A stretch of DNA of 64,000 nt from contig NZ_JRHC01000001.1 of assembly GCF_000949475.1 (NCBI RefSeq), positions 372,001 to 436,000 of the forward strand, read 5' to 3'. This document shows positions 15,877 to 24,316 of the stretch, in pieces (positions within the stretch are counted from its first letter, which is position 1; every line of letters begins with the position of its first letter). Both the position numbers and the translations under genes were made by a program. The notes under the pieces were generated by a model, which saw only the letters and a list, made by a program, of their open reading frames with translations, was not told where the DNA came from and did not search any database. The DNA comes from Draconibacterium sediminis (GTDB taxonomy: Bacteria; Bacteroidota; Bacteroidia; Bacteroidales; Prolixibacteraceae).

Positions 15877-17679
15877 CTAATTTTTTATTGCTTCAAATTG
15901 GCAGGCCGTAGAACACAATCCGCAACCTGTACAAATATCTTCGTTGATCACTATTTCTGTCGATCCGTTATTTCCTTTACTTTCAATGGCCAAACAACCA
16001 ACACCCACACATTTGCGGCATTTTGTACACGCATCCTGATCGATGTAATACTGCTTTTCTTTTGGCAGTTTGAATTTTGTAACACAAGGTTTTTTCACAA
16101 TCACCACCGAATTGGTTTTAGAATTTACCGCTTTCAGTATTGATGCTTCAAGATTTTCAAATTCATAGGCGTCAACAGTTACAACATCTTTTACGCCGAT
16201 CGCTTCGCATACTTTGGCAATATCCAGTTTGTTCTCCGGTTTGTAATTGAACCCAAATTCGCTGGATGCCACATTCTGTCCGCCGGTCATTGCCAGGCAG
16301 CTGTTGTCTACAATAATCACTGTCGATTGACTATTGTTGAATATCAGGTTCATCAGCCCGTTTACTCCGGTTGCCCAGAAGCCACCATCACCAATCATGG
16401 CCACAAAATTTTCGGTATTGTTTTTTGCCACGTTGTAACCGTGCGCCAAAGCAATACTCGATCCCATACATTTTTGCAGGGAATACGATTCCATATGCGG
16501 GAAACAACCAATAAGACCACAGGTAACATCGGCCGCCGCCTTTATTTTATGTTTCTTTAATACGCGCGAAATAAAAAGGTGCGAACAACCGGCACAACTC
16601 ACCGGCAACCTAAAAGGTACGCCTTCCTGGGGTGTTCTCTTTGGTGCATTGGCCACCAGTTTTTCCTCGATAACATCAGGAGTAAAACGCATCATCTCCG
16701 GAAATTTTGGCCACAGTTCTTTCCCGATAACCGAAATGCCCAGATCCTTGATATTCTTCTCCATAATATCGTGGCCATCTTCAATCACATAAAGTTTGTC
16801 TACGTGTTCGGCCAGTTGTTTTATCTGCTTTGCCGGTAGCGGCGTAACAAGCCCAAGTTTAAGCACAGAGGCTTCGGGCAAAACTTCTTTTACGTAATAG
16901 TAAGGAGTACCGGCAGTTATTATCCCGATCTTTTTGTCATTCAGCTCCAGCCTGTTTATTTCGAAATCGTTGCTGTCTTCAGCCAAACGGTTCATATGCG
17001 CAGGAAAGTCGTTAAAGCACTTGGTCAGTTTTGGATGCTCCGAACCCTTTGCTTTGGTCATAATGGTAGTCATTATCACCTTACTGAAACTGATGGGATA
17101 TTTATTTCTGTATTTTTCTTCGTAGGTATAATCCGGATCAATTTTTACGCCGCTGCTGGTTTTGCAAATTACAGAAGTGATTTTAAAGATCACCGGAGTG
17201 CTGTATTCTTCACTTATCTCGAAGGCCTTTATCATAAGGTCTTTGGCTTCCTGGCTATCGCTTGGCTCCAATACCGGAATGTTAAACATATTCCCGTAAT
17301 GACGGCAATCGTTGTAATCGTCGCCAGCAATTCGGCCCACATCATCGCCAACCACCAATACTAATCCGCCGTTGATTTGACTACCGGCAGCTCCGCCCAA
17401 TGCATCAGCAGCCACGTGTAAACCTACGGTCTTCATTATTGCCATACTCCGGTAACCTGCAAATGAAGCACCAATGGCAACCTCCAAAGCTACTTTTTCA
17501 TTCGTCGACCATTCGCAATAAATCTCCGGGTGTTTCAGATGTGTATAATCCATTACCTCTGTAGAAGGTGTTCCCGGGAATCCGGAAGCAATTTTTACAC
17601 CTGCTTCAAAAGCACCTCTGGCAACTGCCTCGTTACCATTCATCATTTGCATTGTTGCAAGCTCAACTCCAATGTCCAT
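15877..17679 (-). CDS. iorA: indolepyruvate:ferredoxin oxidoreductase, alpha subunit
   Basis: This 600-residue catalytic subunit has fused pyrimidine and pyrophosphate domains for thiamine diphosphate. The N-terminus reads MNGNEAVARGAFEAGVKIAS and FPGTPSTEVMD. The TPP site reads MIGDGGFWATGVNGLMNL with the following VDNSCLAMTGGQ (about residues 425-465). Two C-terminal [4Fe-4S] ferredoxin motifs are CTKCRKCVGVGC and CTGCGLCSTACQ (about 550-596). It is first in the operon iorA-iorB-duplicated protein. The true start may be the Met ten codons downstream (MQMMNGNEA). It acts in anaerobic aromatic amino acid fermentation or in reverse biosynthesis. Confidence 0.93.
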   Translation of the reverse strand: MDIGVELATMQMMNGNEAVARGAFEAGVKIASGFPGTPSTEVMDYTHLKHPEIYCEWSTNEKVALEVAIGASFAGYRSMAIMKTVGLHVAADALGGAAGSQINGGLVLVVGDDVGRIAGDDYNDCRHYGNMFNIPVLEPSDSQEAKDLMIKAFEISEEYSTPVIFKITSVICKTSSGVKIDPDYTYEEKYRNKYPISFSKVIMTTIMTKAKGSEHPKLTKCFNDFPAHMNRLAEDSNDFEINRLELNDKKIGIITAGTPYYYVKEVLPEASVLKLGLVTPLPAKQIKQLAEHVDKLYVIEDGHDIMEKNIKDLGISVIGKELWPKFPEMMRFTPDVIEEKLVANAPKRTPQEGVPFRLPVSCAGCSHLFISRVLKKHKIKAAADVTCGLIGCFPHMESYSLQKCMGSSIALAHGYNVAKNNTENFVAMIGDGGFWATGVNGLMNLIFNNSQSTVIIVDNSCLAMTGGQNVASSEFGFNYKPENKLDIAKVCEAIGVKDVVTVDAYEFENLEASILKAVNSKTNSVVIVKKPCVTKFKLPKEKQYYIDQDACTKCRKCVGVGCLAIESKGNNGSTEIVINEDICTGCGLCSTACQFEAIKN

Positions 17680-17840
17680 AGTTCAAAAGTGATTCCTCTC
17701 TGCAACGAGAATGTATTTATAGATTTTTAGTAAATGCGGGCAAAAATATATTAATTATAGTTTTATTAAAACTTTTACTATCAAATTGATAAGGATGATC
17801 TGTATTTTGCAATAAATGTTGCACGAGAGCAACCCTGCTA

Positions 17841-17870
17841 ACGCGCCCCCGAAGTCTTGGGGCTTTCGCA
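17841..17870. repeat. REP palindrome (CGCGCCCCCGAAG family)
   Basis: ACGCGCCCCCGAAGTCTTGG... folds as a CCCC/GGGG hairpin flanked by GCG/CGC. It ends 9 bp before RAYT remnant 2. Close relatives are at 12840-12872 and, shortened, 13488-13512. Confidence 0.6.
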
Positions 17871-17879
17871 GTGGTATAC

Positions 17880-17989
17880 TGGCTGGATGTATTTACAAGG
17901 AATGAGTACAAAAACATTGTACCTGACACTTTACGTTATTGTCAGCAGGAGAAAATGGGGTGTTGAATGATGTTATTGTAGTAAAATAG
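17880..17989 (+). pseudogene. internally deleted RAYT transposase remnant
   Basis: The first part reads WLDVFTRNEYKNIVPDTL then RYCQQEK, the typical N-terminal region of REP-associated transposases. It is joined directly, in another frame, to GENGVLNDVIVVK and TAG (17987-17989), matching the last residues of remnant 1. The catalytic middle is absent, so this is an internal deletion derivative. REP palindromes lie on both sides (17841-17870 and 17993-18013). Confidence 0.75.
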
Positions 17990-18023
17990 TAAGCACGCGA
18001 ACCCTTTCGCGTGGTTCTGACAG

Positions 18024-18236
18024 TTATTTTAGTTTTCCCCACAAACGCCCCGCTTTACGAAAGAGCTTTTTGGTGGCGTCTTCCATTTTTTTATCGGCTT
18101 TGCGGTAGGCTTCGCTTTGGTGAAGTTTTTCAGCCGCTTCGTCTATTTTGGCTTCTGTTTTTTCAATCCAGTTTTGGTCTTTCTTTTCTTCCGGTTTGTT
18201 TTCCTGTTCTGTTGGCTTTTTCTTTTCTTCTTCCAT
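18024..18236 (-). CDS. small charged coiled-coil protein
   Basis: I chose the ATG at 18236 (MEEEKKKPTEQENK, 70 residues); an upstream ATG at 18260 would add eight residues. The protein is very rich in Glu and Lys, with no hydrophobic segment. The centre (WIEKTEAKIDEAAEKLHQSE) is a helical, heptad-like region, and the C-terminus is basic (FRKAGRLWGKLK). No family is recognised, although small stress-type helical proteins look alike. It is a single gene, and its 3' end lies next to a REP palindrome. Confidence 0.5.
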   Translation of the reverse strand: MEEEKKKPTEQENKPEEKKDQNWIEKTEAKIDEAAEKLHQSEAYRKADKKMEDATKKLFRKAGRLWGKLK

Positions 18237-18372
18237 AGCTGTTGTTATGCTTTTAATCATTCAAATTTATAAAATTAAAGTTGGCTTTAGCACTACTTGT
18301 TTTATGTGTGGTATCGAGGGAATAGATTGCTTCACCACCTCATCTGCCCATTGTTGCCAACGAGGTGTTAAG

Positions 18373-18546
18373 ATTTCTGTCGATTTTAACGACAAAAGCG
18401 AATGCCGGTAAACAGCTATTACTAACTTTTTAAGACCTTGTTAAAAACGATAAGCGATTTTACCCGTTCCCGAAAATCCGGGACAAGCTGTTACAAACGA
18501 GGGGCATGAGGGCTTTTTTTCGCTGACGGGGCGGTGTTTATTTCTC
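18373..18546. repeat. decayed REP cluster and truncated left half of a DUF559-type element
   Basis: TCTGTCGATTTTAACGACAAAAGCG, CTTGTTAAAAACGATAAG, CCCGAAAATCCGGGACAAGC and ACAAACGAGGGGCA match the modules of 7626-7785 in altered order. TTTTCGCTGACGGGGCGGTG plus TTTATTTCT at about 18520-18543 matches the left arm and spacer of elements A and B, without the right half. The remaining bases up to 18820 show nothing recognisable. Confidence 0.5.
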
Positions 18547-18820
18547 ACGATTAACGCGCAAATCCATACTGGTGGCTCAGGAATATGATTTTTGTCTTCT
18601 TTTTAGCATAATTTTTAATTTCCATAAAGCTTTTTCCCTGCAACAGGCTACTAAATGTTGTTTTTATTATAGATTTGGTTTCAATATGTAATTTAATACT
18701 AAGGTATCTGATCACGCTGCCTGAAATAATTCAGAACGATCTGTTTGTTTGTTGATCAAAAAAAAGATGTTGCTGAAGTGATTGCCGTTATCAGCTGCCT
18801 CGTTTCAAACTTTAAGATTT

Positions 18821-21007
18821 ATGGTTAAAAGAATTTTTCCAATCCTTACCCTGTTGATGTTTGTTTATGGCTGGTCGGCCGGTCAGAAAATTTATACCGA
18901 AGCCGATTACGACCGTGCTGCTGCTATGCTGAGATCGAACCTCACGCGTTTTGTCGATAATGACGTTCGCCCGCAGTGGTTGGATGATGGCCGCTTGTGG
19001 TATACCTGCCTGTCGGACGACAAAATGGAATATAAACTTTTTGATCCGGGAAATAAGAAAATGCAGGTTGTTGCATCGCGTCAGGAACTGGTGGAAGCCA
19101 TGGGCGCTCAGCAGTCGCAAAGAAGGAGGTATTACAGCAAAGAGGTGCCTTCGCCCGACGGGAAGTACGAAGCTTTTATACGCGACTGGAACCTGTGGAT
19201 ACGCGAAGTGGAGACAGGTAAGGAAACTGCGCTGACTACCGACGGCGTGGAAAATTTTGGCTATGCAACCGATAATGCCGGATGGAAAAAGAGCGACCGA
19301 CCTGTTCTTAGCTGGTCGCCCGATTCGAAGAAAATTGCCACCTTTCAGCAGGATCAGCGACATGTAAGCGATATGTACCTGGTGAAAACCAAAGTAGGGG
19401 CACCTGAATTGTCGGCATGGAAATACCCGCTTCCCGGCGATGAGGATATTATCCGGATTTACCGGGTGATTATCGATATTACAAAAGACGATGGAATGGT
19501 AAGGCTGAAAATGGCCGGCGATGCACGCCGTGGTTCGCAGTGCGATGACATTTCGTGCGAAGGTGGTTTTGACGATGTGAGCTGGAGCGACGACAGTAAA
19601 AAGCTGGTGTTTGCCTCAACATCGCGCGACCATAAAGAGGAGTATGTGCGAATTGCCGATTGCGAAACCGGGGAAGTGCAGGATATTTTTGAGGAGATAG
19701 TTGACACACAATATGAATCGGGGCAGGGAACCATTAACTGGAAATATTTTTCGGCCACCAACGAGATTATCTGGTATTCGGAACGCAGCGACTGGGGCCA
19801 CCTGTACCTTTACGATGCTACCAGCGGCGAATTGAAAAACCAAATTACTTCGGGTGATTTTGTGGTTCGGCAGGTTCTTCGTTATGACCAGGAAAACAGG
19901 CAAATCTATTTTATTGCCGGAGGAAAAGAAGCCGGCGTAAATCCGTATTTCCGCTACCTCTACCGGGTTGACTTCAGCGGGGAGAACCTGACTTTACTGA
20001 CTCCGGAAGAAGGCGATCATTCAGTAAACTTCTCTCCCGATGGAAACTATTTTACAGATACTTATTCGCAACCGGATCTTCCGGGAGTAACGGTGGTACG
20101 AAATGCACAGGGGAAACTGATCGCGACCCTCGAAAAAACCGATGTATCGCGTCTGCAGGCTACCGGATGGAAAGCACCTGAAGTATTCTCGGTTAAATCG
20201 GCCAACAAAAAATGGGATTTGTATGGTTTGCTGTTCACGCCCACAAACATGGATAAAACAAAAAAATATCCCGTAATCGTATACATCTATCCCGGACCAC
20301 AGGGAGGAAGTGTGGGGTCATGGAGTTTCAGTGCTTCGCGCGGAGACCACCAGGCGCTTGCCGAACTGGGCTTTGTAGTGGTGCTGCTGGAAGGAAGCGG
20401 TAATCCAAACCGCTCAAAATCTTTCCACGATGCTTCTTATGGCAATATGGCCGAAAACACCCTTCCCGACCAGGTTTCCGGTTTGGAACAGCTGTCGGAA
20501 AGATATGGATTTATCGATCTCGACAGGGTGGGTATCTGGGGACACTCGGGTGGAGGCTTTGCAACCGCATCGGCCATGTTTAAATATCCCGATTTTTTTA
20601 AAGTGGGAATTTCTGAATCCGGCAACCACGATAACCGGAATTACGAAGACGATTGGGGCGAACGTTACAACGGGCTGGAAACCTTCGACGATAACGGTGT
20701 ATCGAATTACGAAGATCAGGCCAACCAGGTATATGCCAAAAACCTGAAAGGCAAGTTCCTGATTATTCACGGCGGAATGGACGATAATGTGCCTCCGTAC
20801 AATACCTACCTGGTGGTTGACGCTTTGATAAAAGCAAACAAGGACTTCGACATGATTATTTTACCCCATGCACGGCACGGATACGGCGCCGACAGCTACT
20901 ATATTATGCGCCGGCGCTGGGATTATTTTATCACCAACCTGATGAATGCTGTTCCGCCAAAAGAGTACGAGATAAAGATCGATTCTGATCCGCGTGCCGC
21001 ACGCTAA
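18821..21007 (+). CDS. S9 family dipeptidyl peptidase IV-like serine peptidase
   Basis: This 728-residue periplasmic prolyl peptidase releases X-Pro dipeptides from peptides. I chose the ATG at 18821 (MVKRIFPILTLLMFVYGWSAG), which gives a clean signal peptide; the in-frame ATG at 18782 adds 13 residues before it. Residues 25-470 form the DPP-IV N-terminal beta-propeller (repeats such as LSWSPDSKKIATF, VSWSDDSKKLVFAS). The alpha/beta-hydrolase domain follows: Ser in GIWGHSGGGFATA (about 573), Asp in GGMDDNVPP (about 652), His in HARHGYG (about 685). The full triad is intact and the length is normal. It is monocistronic; an inverted repeat follows. Confidence 0.92.
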   Translation: MVKRIFPILTLLMFVYGWSAGQKIYTEADYDRAAAMLRSNLTRFVDNDVRPQWLDDGRLWYTCLSDDKMEYKLFDPGNKKMQVVASRQELVEAMGAQQSQRRRYYSKEVPSPDGKYEAFIRDWNLWIREVETGKETALTTDGVENFGYATDNAGWKKSDRPVLSWSPDSKKIATFQQDQRHVSDMYLVKTKVGAPELSAWKYPLPGDEDIIRIYRVIIDITKDDGMVRLKMAGDARRGSQCDDISCEGGFDDVSWSDDSKKLVFASTSRDHKEEYVRIADCETGEVQDIFEEIVDTQYESGQGTINWKYFSATNEIIWYSERSDWGHLYLYDATSGELKNQITSGDFVVRQVLRYDQENRQIYFIAGGKEAGVNPYFRYLYRVDFSGENLTLLTPEEGDHSVNFSPDGNYFTDTYSQPDLPGVTVVRNAQGKLIATLEKTDVSRLQATGWKAPEVFSVKSANKKWDLYGLLFTPTNMDKTKKYPVIVYIYPGPQGGSVGSWSFSASRGDHQALAELGFVVVLLEGSGNPNRSKSFHDASYGNMAENTLPDQVSGLEQLSERYGFIDLDRVGIWGHSGGGFATASAMFKYPDFFKVGISESGNHDNRNYEDDWGERYNGLETFDDNGVSNYEDQANQVYAKNLKGKFLIIHGGMDDNVPPYNTYLVVDALIKANKDFDMIILPHARHGYGADSYYIMRRRWDYFITNLMNAVPPKEYEIKIDSDPRAAR

Positions 21008-21057
21008 TGGATACCGGTACAGTTGGTGCTGCCTCGCAAATCCTTTAACAAAGCTTA

Positions 21058-21091
21058 GATTGCTACTCCTGGTGAACCGGGAGTAGCAATC
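21058..21091. terminator. long hairpin between convergent genes
   Basis: GATTGCTACTCC pairs perfectly with GGAGTAGCAATC, with an inner GG/CC pair around TGAA. It lies between the S9 peptidase and the Nif11-like gene, which end facing each other. There is no strong T tract, so it is either a weak bidirectional terminator or another REP-type palindrome. Confidence 0.45.
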
Positions 21092-21112
21092 CAGGCATAT
21101 CGGTAGCAATTC

Positions 21113-21331
21113 TTACACCCAAATTCCTTTTTTAGGCGGATTGCCGTATGAATCGAAATCATCGCCGTTTTCGCGTAAAGCAGCTTTCAGGTCGTCAACC
21201 GAAAACTCAAATCCATCTTCAGCGGCCATTTTACAAAATTCTTCCATCGAGAAGCAGTTGTCGTACTTAATACGAAACTGGCGGTCGTCGGCACCTTTAT
21301 CCAGAAACTCAAAAACTCTTTCCTTTGACAT
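21113..21331 (-). CDS. Nif11-like peptide
   Basis: This 72-residue acidic protein is a Nif11/NHLP-type domain. VFEFLDKGADDRQFRIKY is followed by SMEEFCKMAAEDGFEFSVDD (about residues 28-47), reproducing the family pattern of a first helix, then the A-x-E-x-GF-x-F motif. Such domains occur as leaders of ribosomal natural products and as stand-alone proteins. Here the tail is short (NPPKKGIWV) with no Gly-Gly cleavage site and few modifiable residues, so a RiPP precursor role is unlikely though not excluded. A radical SAM gene lies 1.3 kb upstream on the same strand. Confidence 0.6.
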   Translation of the reverse strand: MSKERVFEFLDKGADDRQFRIKYDNCFSMEEFCKMAAEDGFEFSVDDLKAALRENGDDFDSYGNPPKKGIWV

Positions 21332-21656
21332 GCTTATTCAATTAATTGATTAATAAAATGAAATTATAACATTGGTTTTATTTGATAAGTATCGTAAAAA
21401 ATCGCAATATGATATCATAATGTAAACAGTGCTGAGGTTTGAGTTAACAATTTGATATTGTAATAAAGCTTCATCTTTACACTTTGGTAGCCAGAAGTAA
21501 ATTGAATTGCTCACGTGCATCGGGTGTACACGGATAGGGATATGGTGCAGGTTTTATGGTGTTAACTGCCAGGCCGAATTTTTTACATTCGGGAGGGACG
21601 ACTACCCGTAGAAAAAATGCCGTAGATCCACACAAAAGCAAGAAGAAGATTTCAGC
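21332..21656. other. intergenic, no gene recognised
   Basis: An open frame continues for 59 codons after the stop of the next gene (21657-22475), reaching a stop at 21477. It has only a TTG as a possible start and no recognisable domain, so I do not call it. The AT-rich part near 21350-21450 probably holds the promoter of the Nif11-like gene. Confidence 0.4.
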
Positions 21657-22475
21657 TTACCAGTCTTCGTAATCGTCCAGGTCGTCAATATCAGATACTT
21701 CGCTGTATTCCTTATGTAAGAGGGCGGTCATAGCCGACGAAAGCACCAGCTTAAGCTGCTCATCGAGTTGATGGTCGATCCAAACCAGTCCTTTATTCAA
21801 TCCAAGAAGGCCTCCCCCGTAGTATTGTATGGCCGATAATGCCTGCTTGTTTTCGATAAACTGGTATCCCAATGCCGGTATTTTCCGGGCATTTTTAAGG
21901 TTGCTGTTGGAGCTGGCCGAAACGATCAGAATTTTGCGTTGTCCATTGGTTAAAAAGGCCGTGCCGGTATTGTTCGACTGACTGCCGGTTTCGTAGTTCA
22001 TAAACAATAGCCAGAGATTGGAGGTATCGTTATTCAAAAAAATTGTGGCCGAAAAGTTATGTTTATCCAGTAAAACTTCATTTTCACCGATATAAAAAAA
22101 CGCAATGAGTTTCTGTTCTTTTGATGATCGATGTTCCTGGTTGATCCTTGCATTAACCGTTGCACGATTCTCTGCCCGGTCGGTCATTATAAAGGAAAAC
22201 TGTGTTTTTCCTTTTTCCTGTTGCTTGGTGTCGAAAAGGTTTGAACTACCCGACGACTTTACAGCGCCCACTTTGCTTTCAACAACGGCATAATCGCCGA
22301 ATTCATATTTGGGAATTTTATTTAAGGCCTGTCCTCCCATTTTAATTTTTAGTGCAGTGGAGTTGGCTTCCAGGCCAGGGTCGATAACTATATTCTTTTG
22401 TTTTTGGGCTAATGCAGGGATGGTGATCAGTGCCAGGGCGGTTAGCAAAATTTGTCTGATGATTTTTGTTTTCAT
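21657..22475 (-). CDS. secreted hypothetical protein
   Basis: This 272-residue protein has a clear signal peptide (ILLTALALITIPALAQ, cleavage after about residue 23) and so acts in the periplasm or outside. The mature part is beta-rich (TQFSFIMTDRAENRATVNAR; SATIFLNNDTSNLWLLFMNY) with a Gly-rich patch YYGGGLLGLNKG. It ends in an acidic tail, SEVSDIDDLDDYEDW. No domain is recognised. The neighbouring gene on the same strand, 111 bp upstream, is a radical SAM protein, but the gap suggests independent expression. Confidence 0.6.
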   Translation of the reverse strand: MKTKIIRQILLTALALITIPALAQKQKNIVIDPGLEANSTALKIKMGGQALNKIPKYEFGDYAVVESKVGAVKSSGSSNLFDTKQQEKGKTQFSFIMTDRAENRATVNARINQEHRSSKEQKLIAFFYIGENEVLLDKHNFSATIFLNNDTSNLWLLFMNYETGSQSNNTGTAFLTNGQRKILIVSASSNSNLKNARKIPALGYQFIENKQALSAIQYYGGGLLGLNKGLVWIDHQLDEQLKLVLSSAMTALLHKEYSEVSDIDDLDDYEDW

Positions 22476-22586
22476 GAGTCAGATTTTGGAATAAATACTA
22501 AGCATGGTGCACTGCAGCCTACCCGCTGGTGTACGAAATATTTGCGCCGATGTTTTCTAAAGGATACAGGATTACAGGCCTAAAAC

Positions 22587-24068
22587 CTAAAAGATTTTTG
22601 TATACGATCGTTTAAAATGATAACCGTATACGGCATAGGTTATGGCCATTGGAAACATGTCGCGGCGGTGGATCAAACTCCAGAAAAACAGTTTCCAGTA
22701 GTATTTCCGGTCGCGGTCGAGGATTCCAATAATAAACACCGACCTGAAGAATGCTTTTACTTTGGTAGCATTCATTTTGTTTTTGGATTTTACTTTTGGG
22801 TCGAAATCTTTCAGGAAATTTTTTACCCGCTCGTAAAATGCTTTGCCACTGTATATGCCCCTAATAACCTGGTTAAATCCATTCCGGAGCTTTTCGCTGT
22901 CCATTTTCGGAATAAAATTCATGGCATTGCTGGTATTATCGCCATCCCAGTCATCAAGAATCCGCCCTTCGGATTGTAGTCTTTTATAGAGTTGAGATTT
23001 GGTTGGGGCATTCAGCAAACCAACCATTGCCGAAATGATTCCGCTTTCCTGGATAAACTGTATTTGTCGCTGGAAAATATTGGGTGTATCGCTGTCGAAA
23101 CCAATAATAAAACCGCCCAATACTTCCATGCCGGCTTTTTGAACCTTTTTTACACTGTCGATGAGGTTTCGGTTTTTGTTTTGCACTTTGTTGCATTCGT
23201 TCAGCGACATTTCCTCGGGCGTTTCTATGCCAATAAAAACACTCAGAAAACCGGCCCGTGTCATTAAGTTCATTAACTCTTCGTCGTCCGACAGGTTTAT
23301 CGATGCTTCGGTGGTAAAATGAAAAGGATAGTTATGTTGCTCCATCCAGGTAATAATGGCTGGAAGCAGTTGTGTTTTTATGCGCTTTTTATTCCCGATA
23401 AAATTATCGTCAACAAAAAATACCGACCCCCGGAAGTTTTGATCGTAGAGATTTTGTAATTCGGTAATAATCTGTTGGGTAGGTTTTAGCCGGCATTGGT
23501 GACCCAGTAAAGCTGTAATGTCGCAAAATTCGCAGTTAAACGGACATCCGCGCGAAAACTGGATAGATTGTGATGTGTATTTATTCAGCTTAACCAGCGA
23601 ATAATCGGGTACCGGCGAATCCTTCATGGTGGCAAACTGTTCGGTTTGGTACAGGTGTTTCGGTTTGCCGTTTTCCAGGTCTTTAAGGAAACGAGGCAAG
23701 GTAATTTCTGCTTCGTTTAAAACCAAATGATCAACATTGCCAAACTTCTTATAATCGGCAGTAAAAAGCGGCCCGCCGGCAACAACCGGAATATTGAGAT
23801 GATTGCAACGAGCTATTACCGTAATTGCCGATAGAATCTGGGTGTTCATCGCACCGAGAAAAACATAATCGGCCCAGACCAGGTCTGATGAATGTAGTTT
23901 TTCAATATTCATGTCAACCAGTTTTGTTTCCCAATGGCCGGGTAACAACGAAGCCACAGTAATTAACCCCAGTGGCGGGTAGGCGGCTTTTTTGGAAACA
24001 AATTTCAGCGCATATTTAAAACTCCAAAATGTATCGGGGTATTCCGGGTAAACCAGTAATATTTTCAT
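22587..24068 (-). CDS. B12-binding domain radical SAM protein
   Basis: This 493-residue enzyme has an N-terminal cobalamin-binding fold (residues 1-130; ILLVYPEYPDTFWSFKYALKF start). The radical SAM core contains the [4Fe-4S] motif CPFNCEFCDI (about residues 174-183). GGFIIGFDSDTPNIF (about 320) lies late in the core, and a C-terminal DUF4070-like extension contains YYWKLFFWSLIHRRDMFPMA. Enzymes of this class methylate or rearrange unactivated carbons with S-adenosylmethionine and B12; the substrate here is unknown. Its length is typical. It is cytosolic, with no dedicated partner gene visible. Confidence 0.88.
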   Translation of the reverse strand: MKILLVYPEYPDTFWSFKYALKFVSKKAAYPPLGLITVASLLPGHWETKLVDMNIEKLHSSDLVWADYVFLGAMNTQILSAITVIARCNHLNIPVVAGGPLFTADYKKFGNVDHLVLNEAEITLPRFLKDLENGKPKHLYQTEQFATMKDSPVPDYSLVKLNKYTSQSIQFSRGCPFNCEFCDITALLGHQCRLKPTQQIITELQNLYDQNFRGSVFFVDDNFIGNKKRIKTQLLPAIITWMEQHNYPFHFTTEASINLSDDEELMNLMTRAGFLSVFIGIETPEEMSLNECNKVQNKNRNLIDSVKKVQKAGMEVLGGFIIGFDSDTPNIFQRQIQFIQESGIISAMVGLLNAPTKSQLYKRLQSEGRILDDWDGDNTSNAMNFIPKMDSEKLRNGFNQVIRGIYSGKAFYERVKNFLKDFDPKVKSKNKMNATKVKAFFRSVFIIGILDRDRKYYWKLFFWSLIHRRDMFPMAITYAVYGYHFKRSYTKIF

Positions 24069-24316
24069 CGTCGACTGTTTTTTTTTGATTGCGTAATTGT
24101 AAAGTTCGGAACGATGATCCGGAATAAAAAGTAAATGGGATTAGAGGCCGGGAATAGTGACCGATAAAGGAATTTAGGGAAAACTGTCGTTTATGAGGGG
24201 CGAACGGCAGTTTTCCCTAACCCGTGTCTTTTTAAGGAGTATGGTGGTGTTGGAAGGGCTATTTTTTGTTTGTTGTCTTATTTTTTACGTCTTAAAGATG
24301 GTGAACTTTTACACCG

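Noticed and set aside
21477-21656. 59-codon open frame continuing past the stop of the secreted protein gene at 21657
   Set aside because: It has no ATG, only a TTG start, no recognisable domain and no similarity to the preceding protein. Chance openness is likely.
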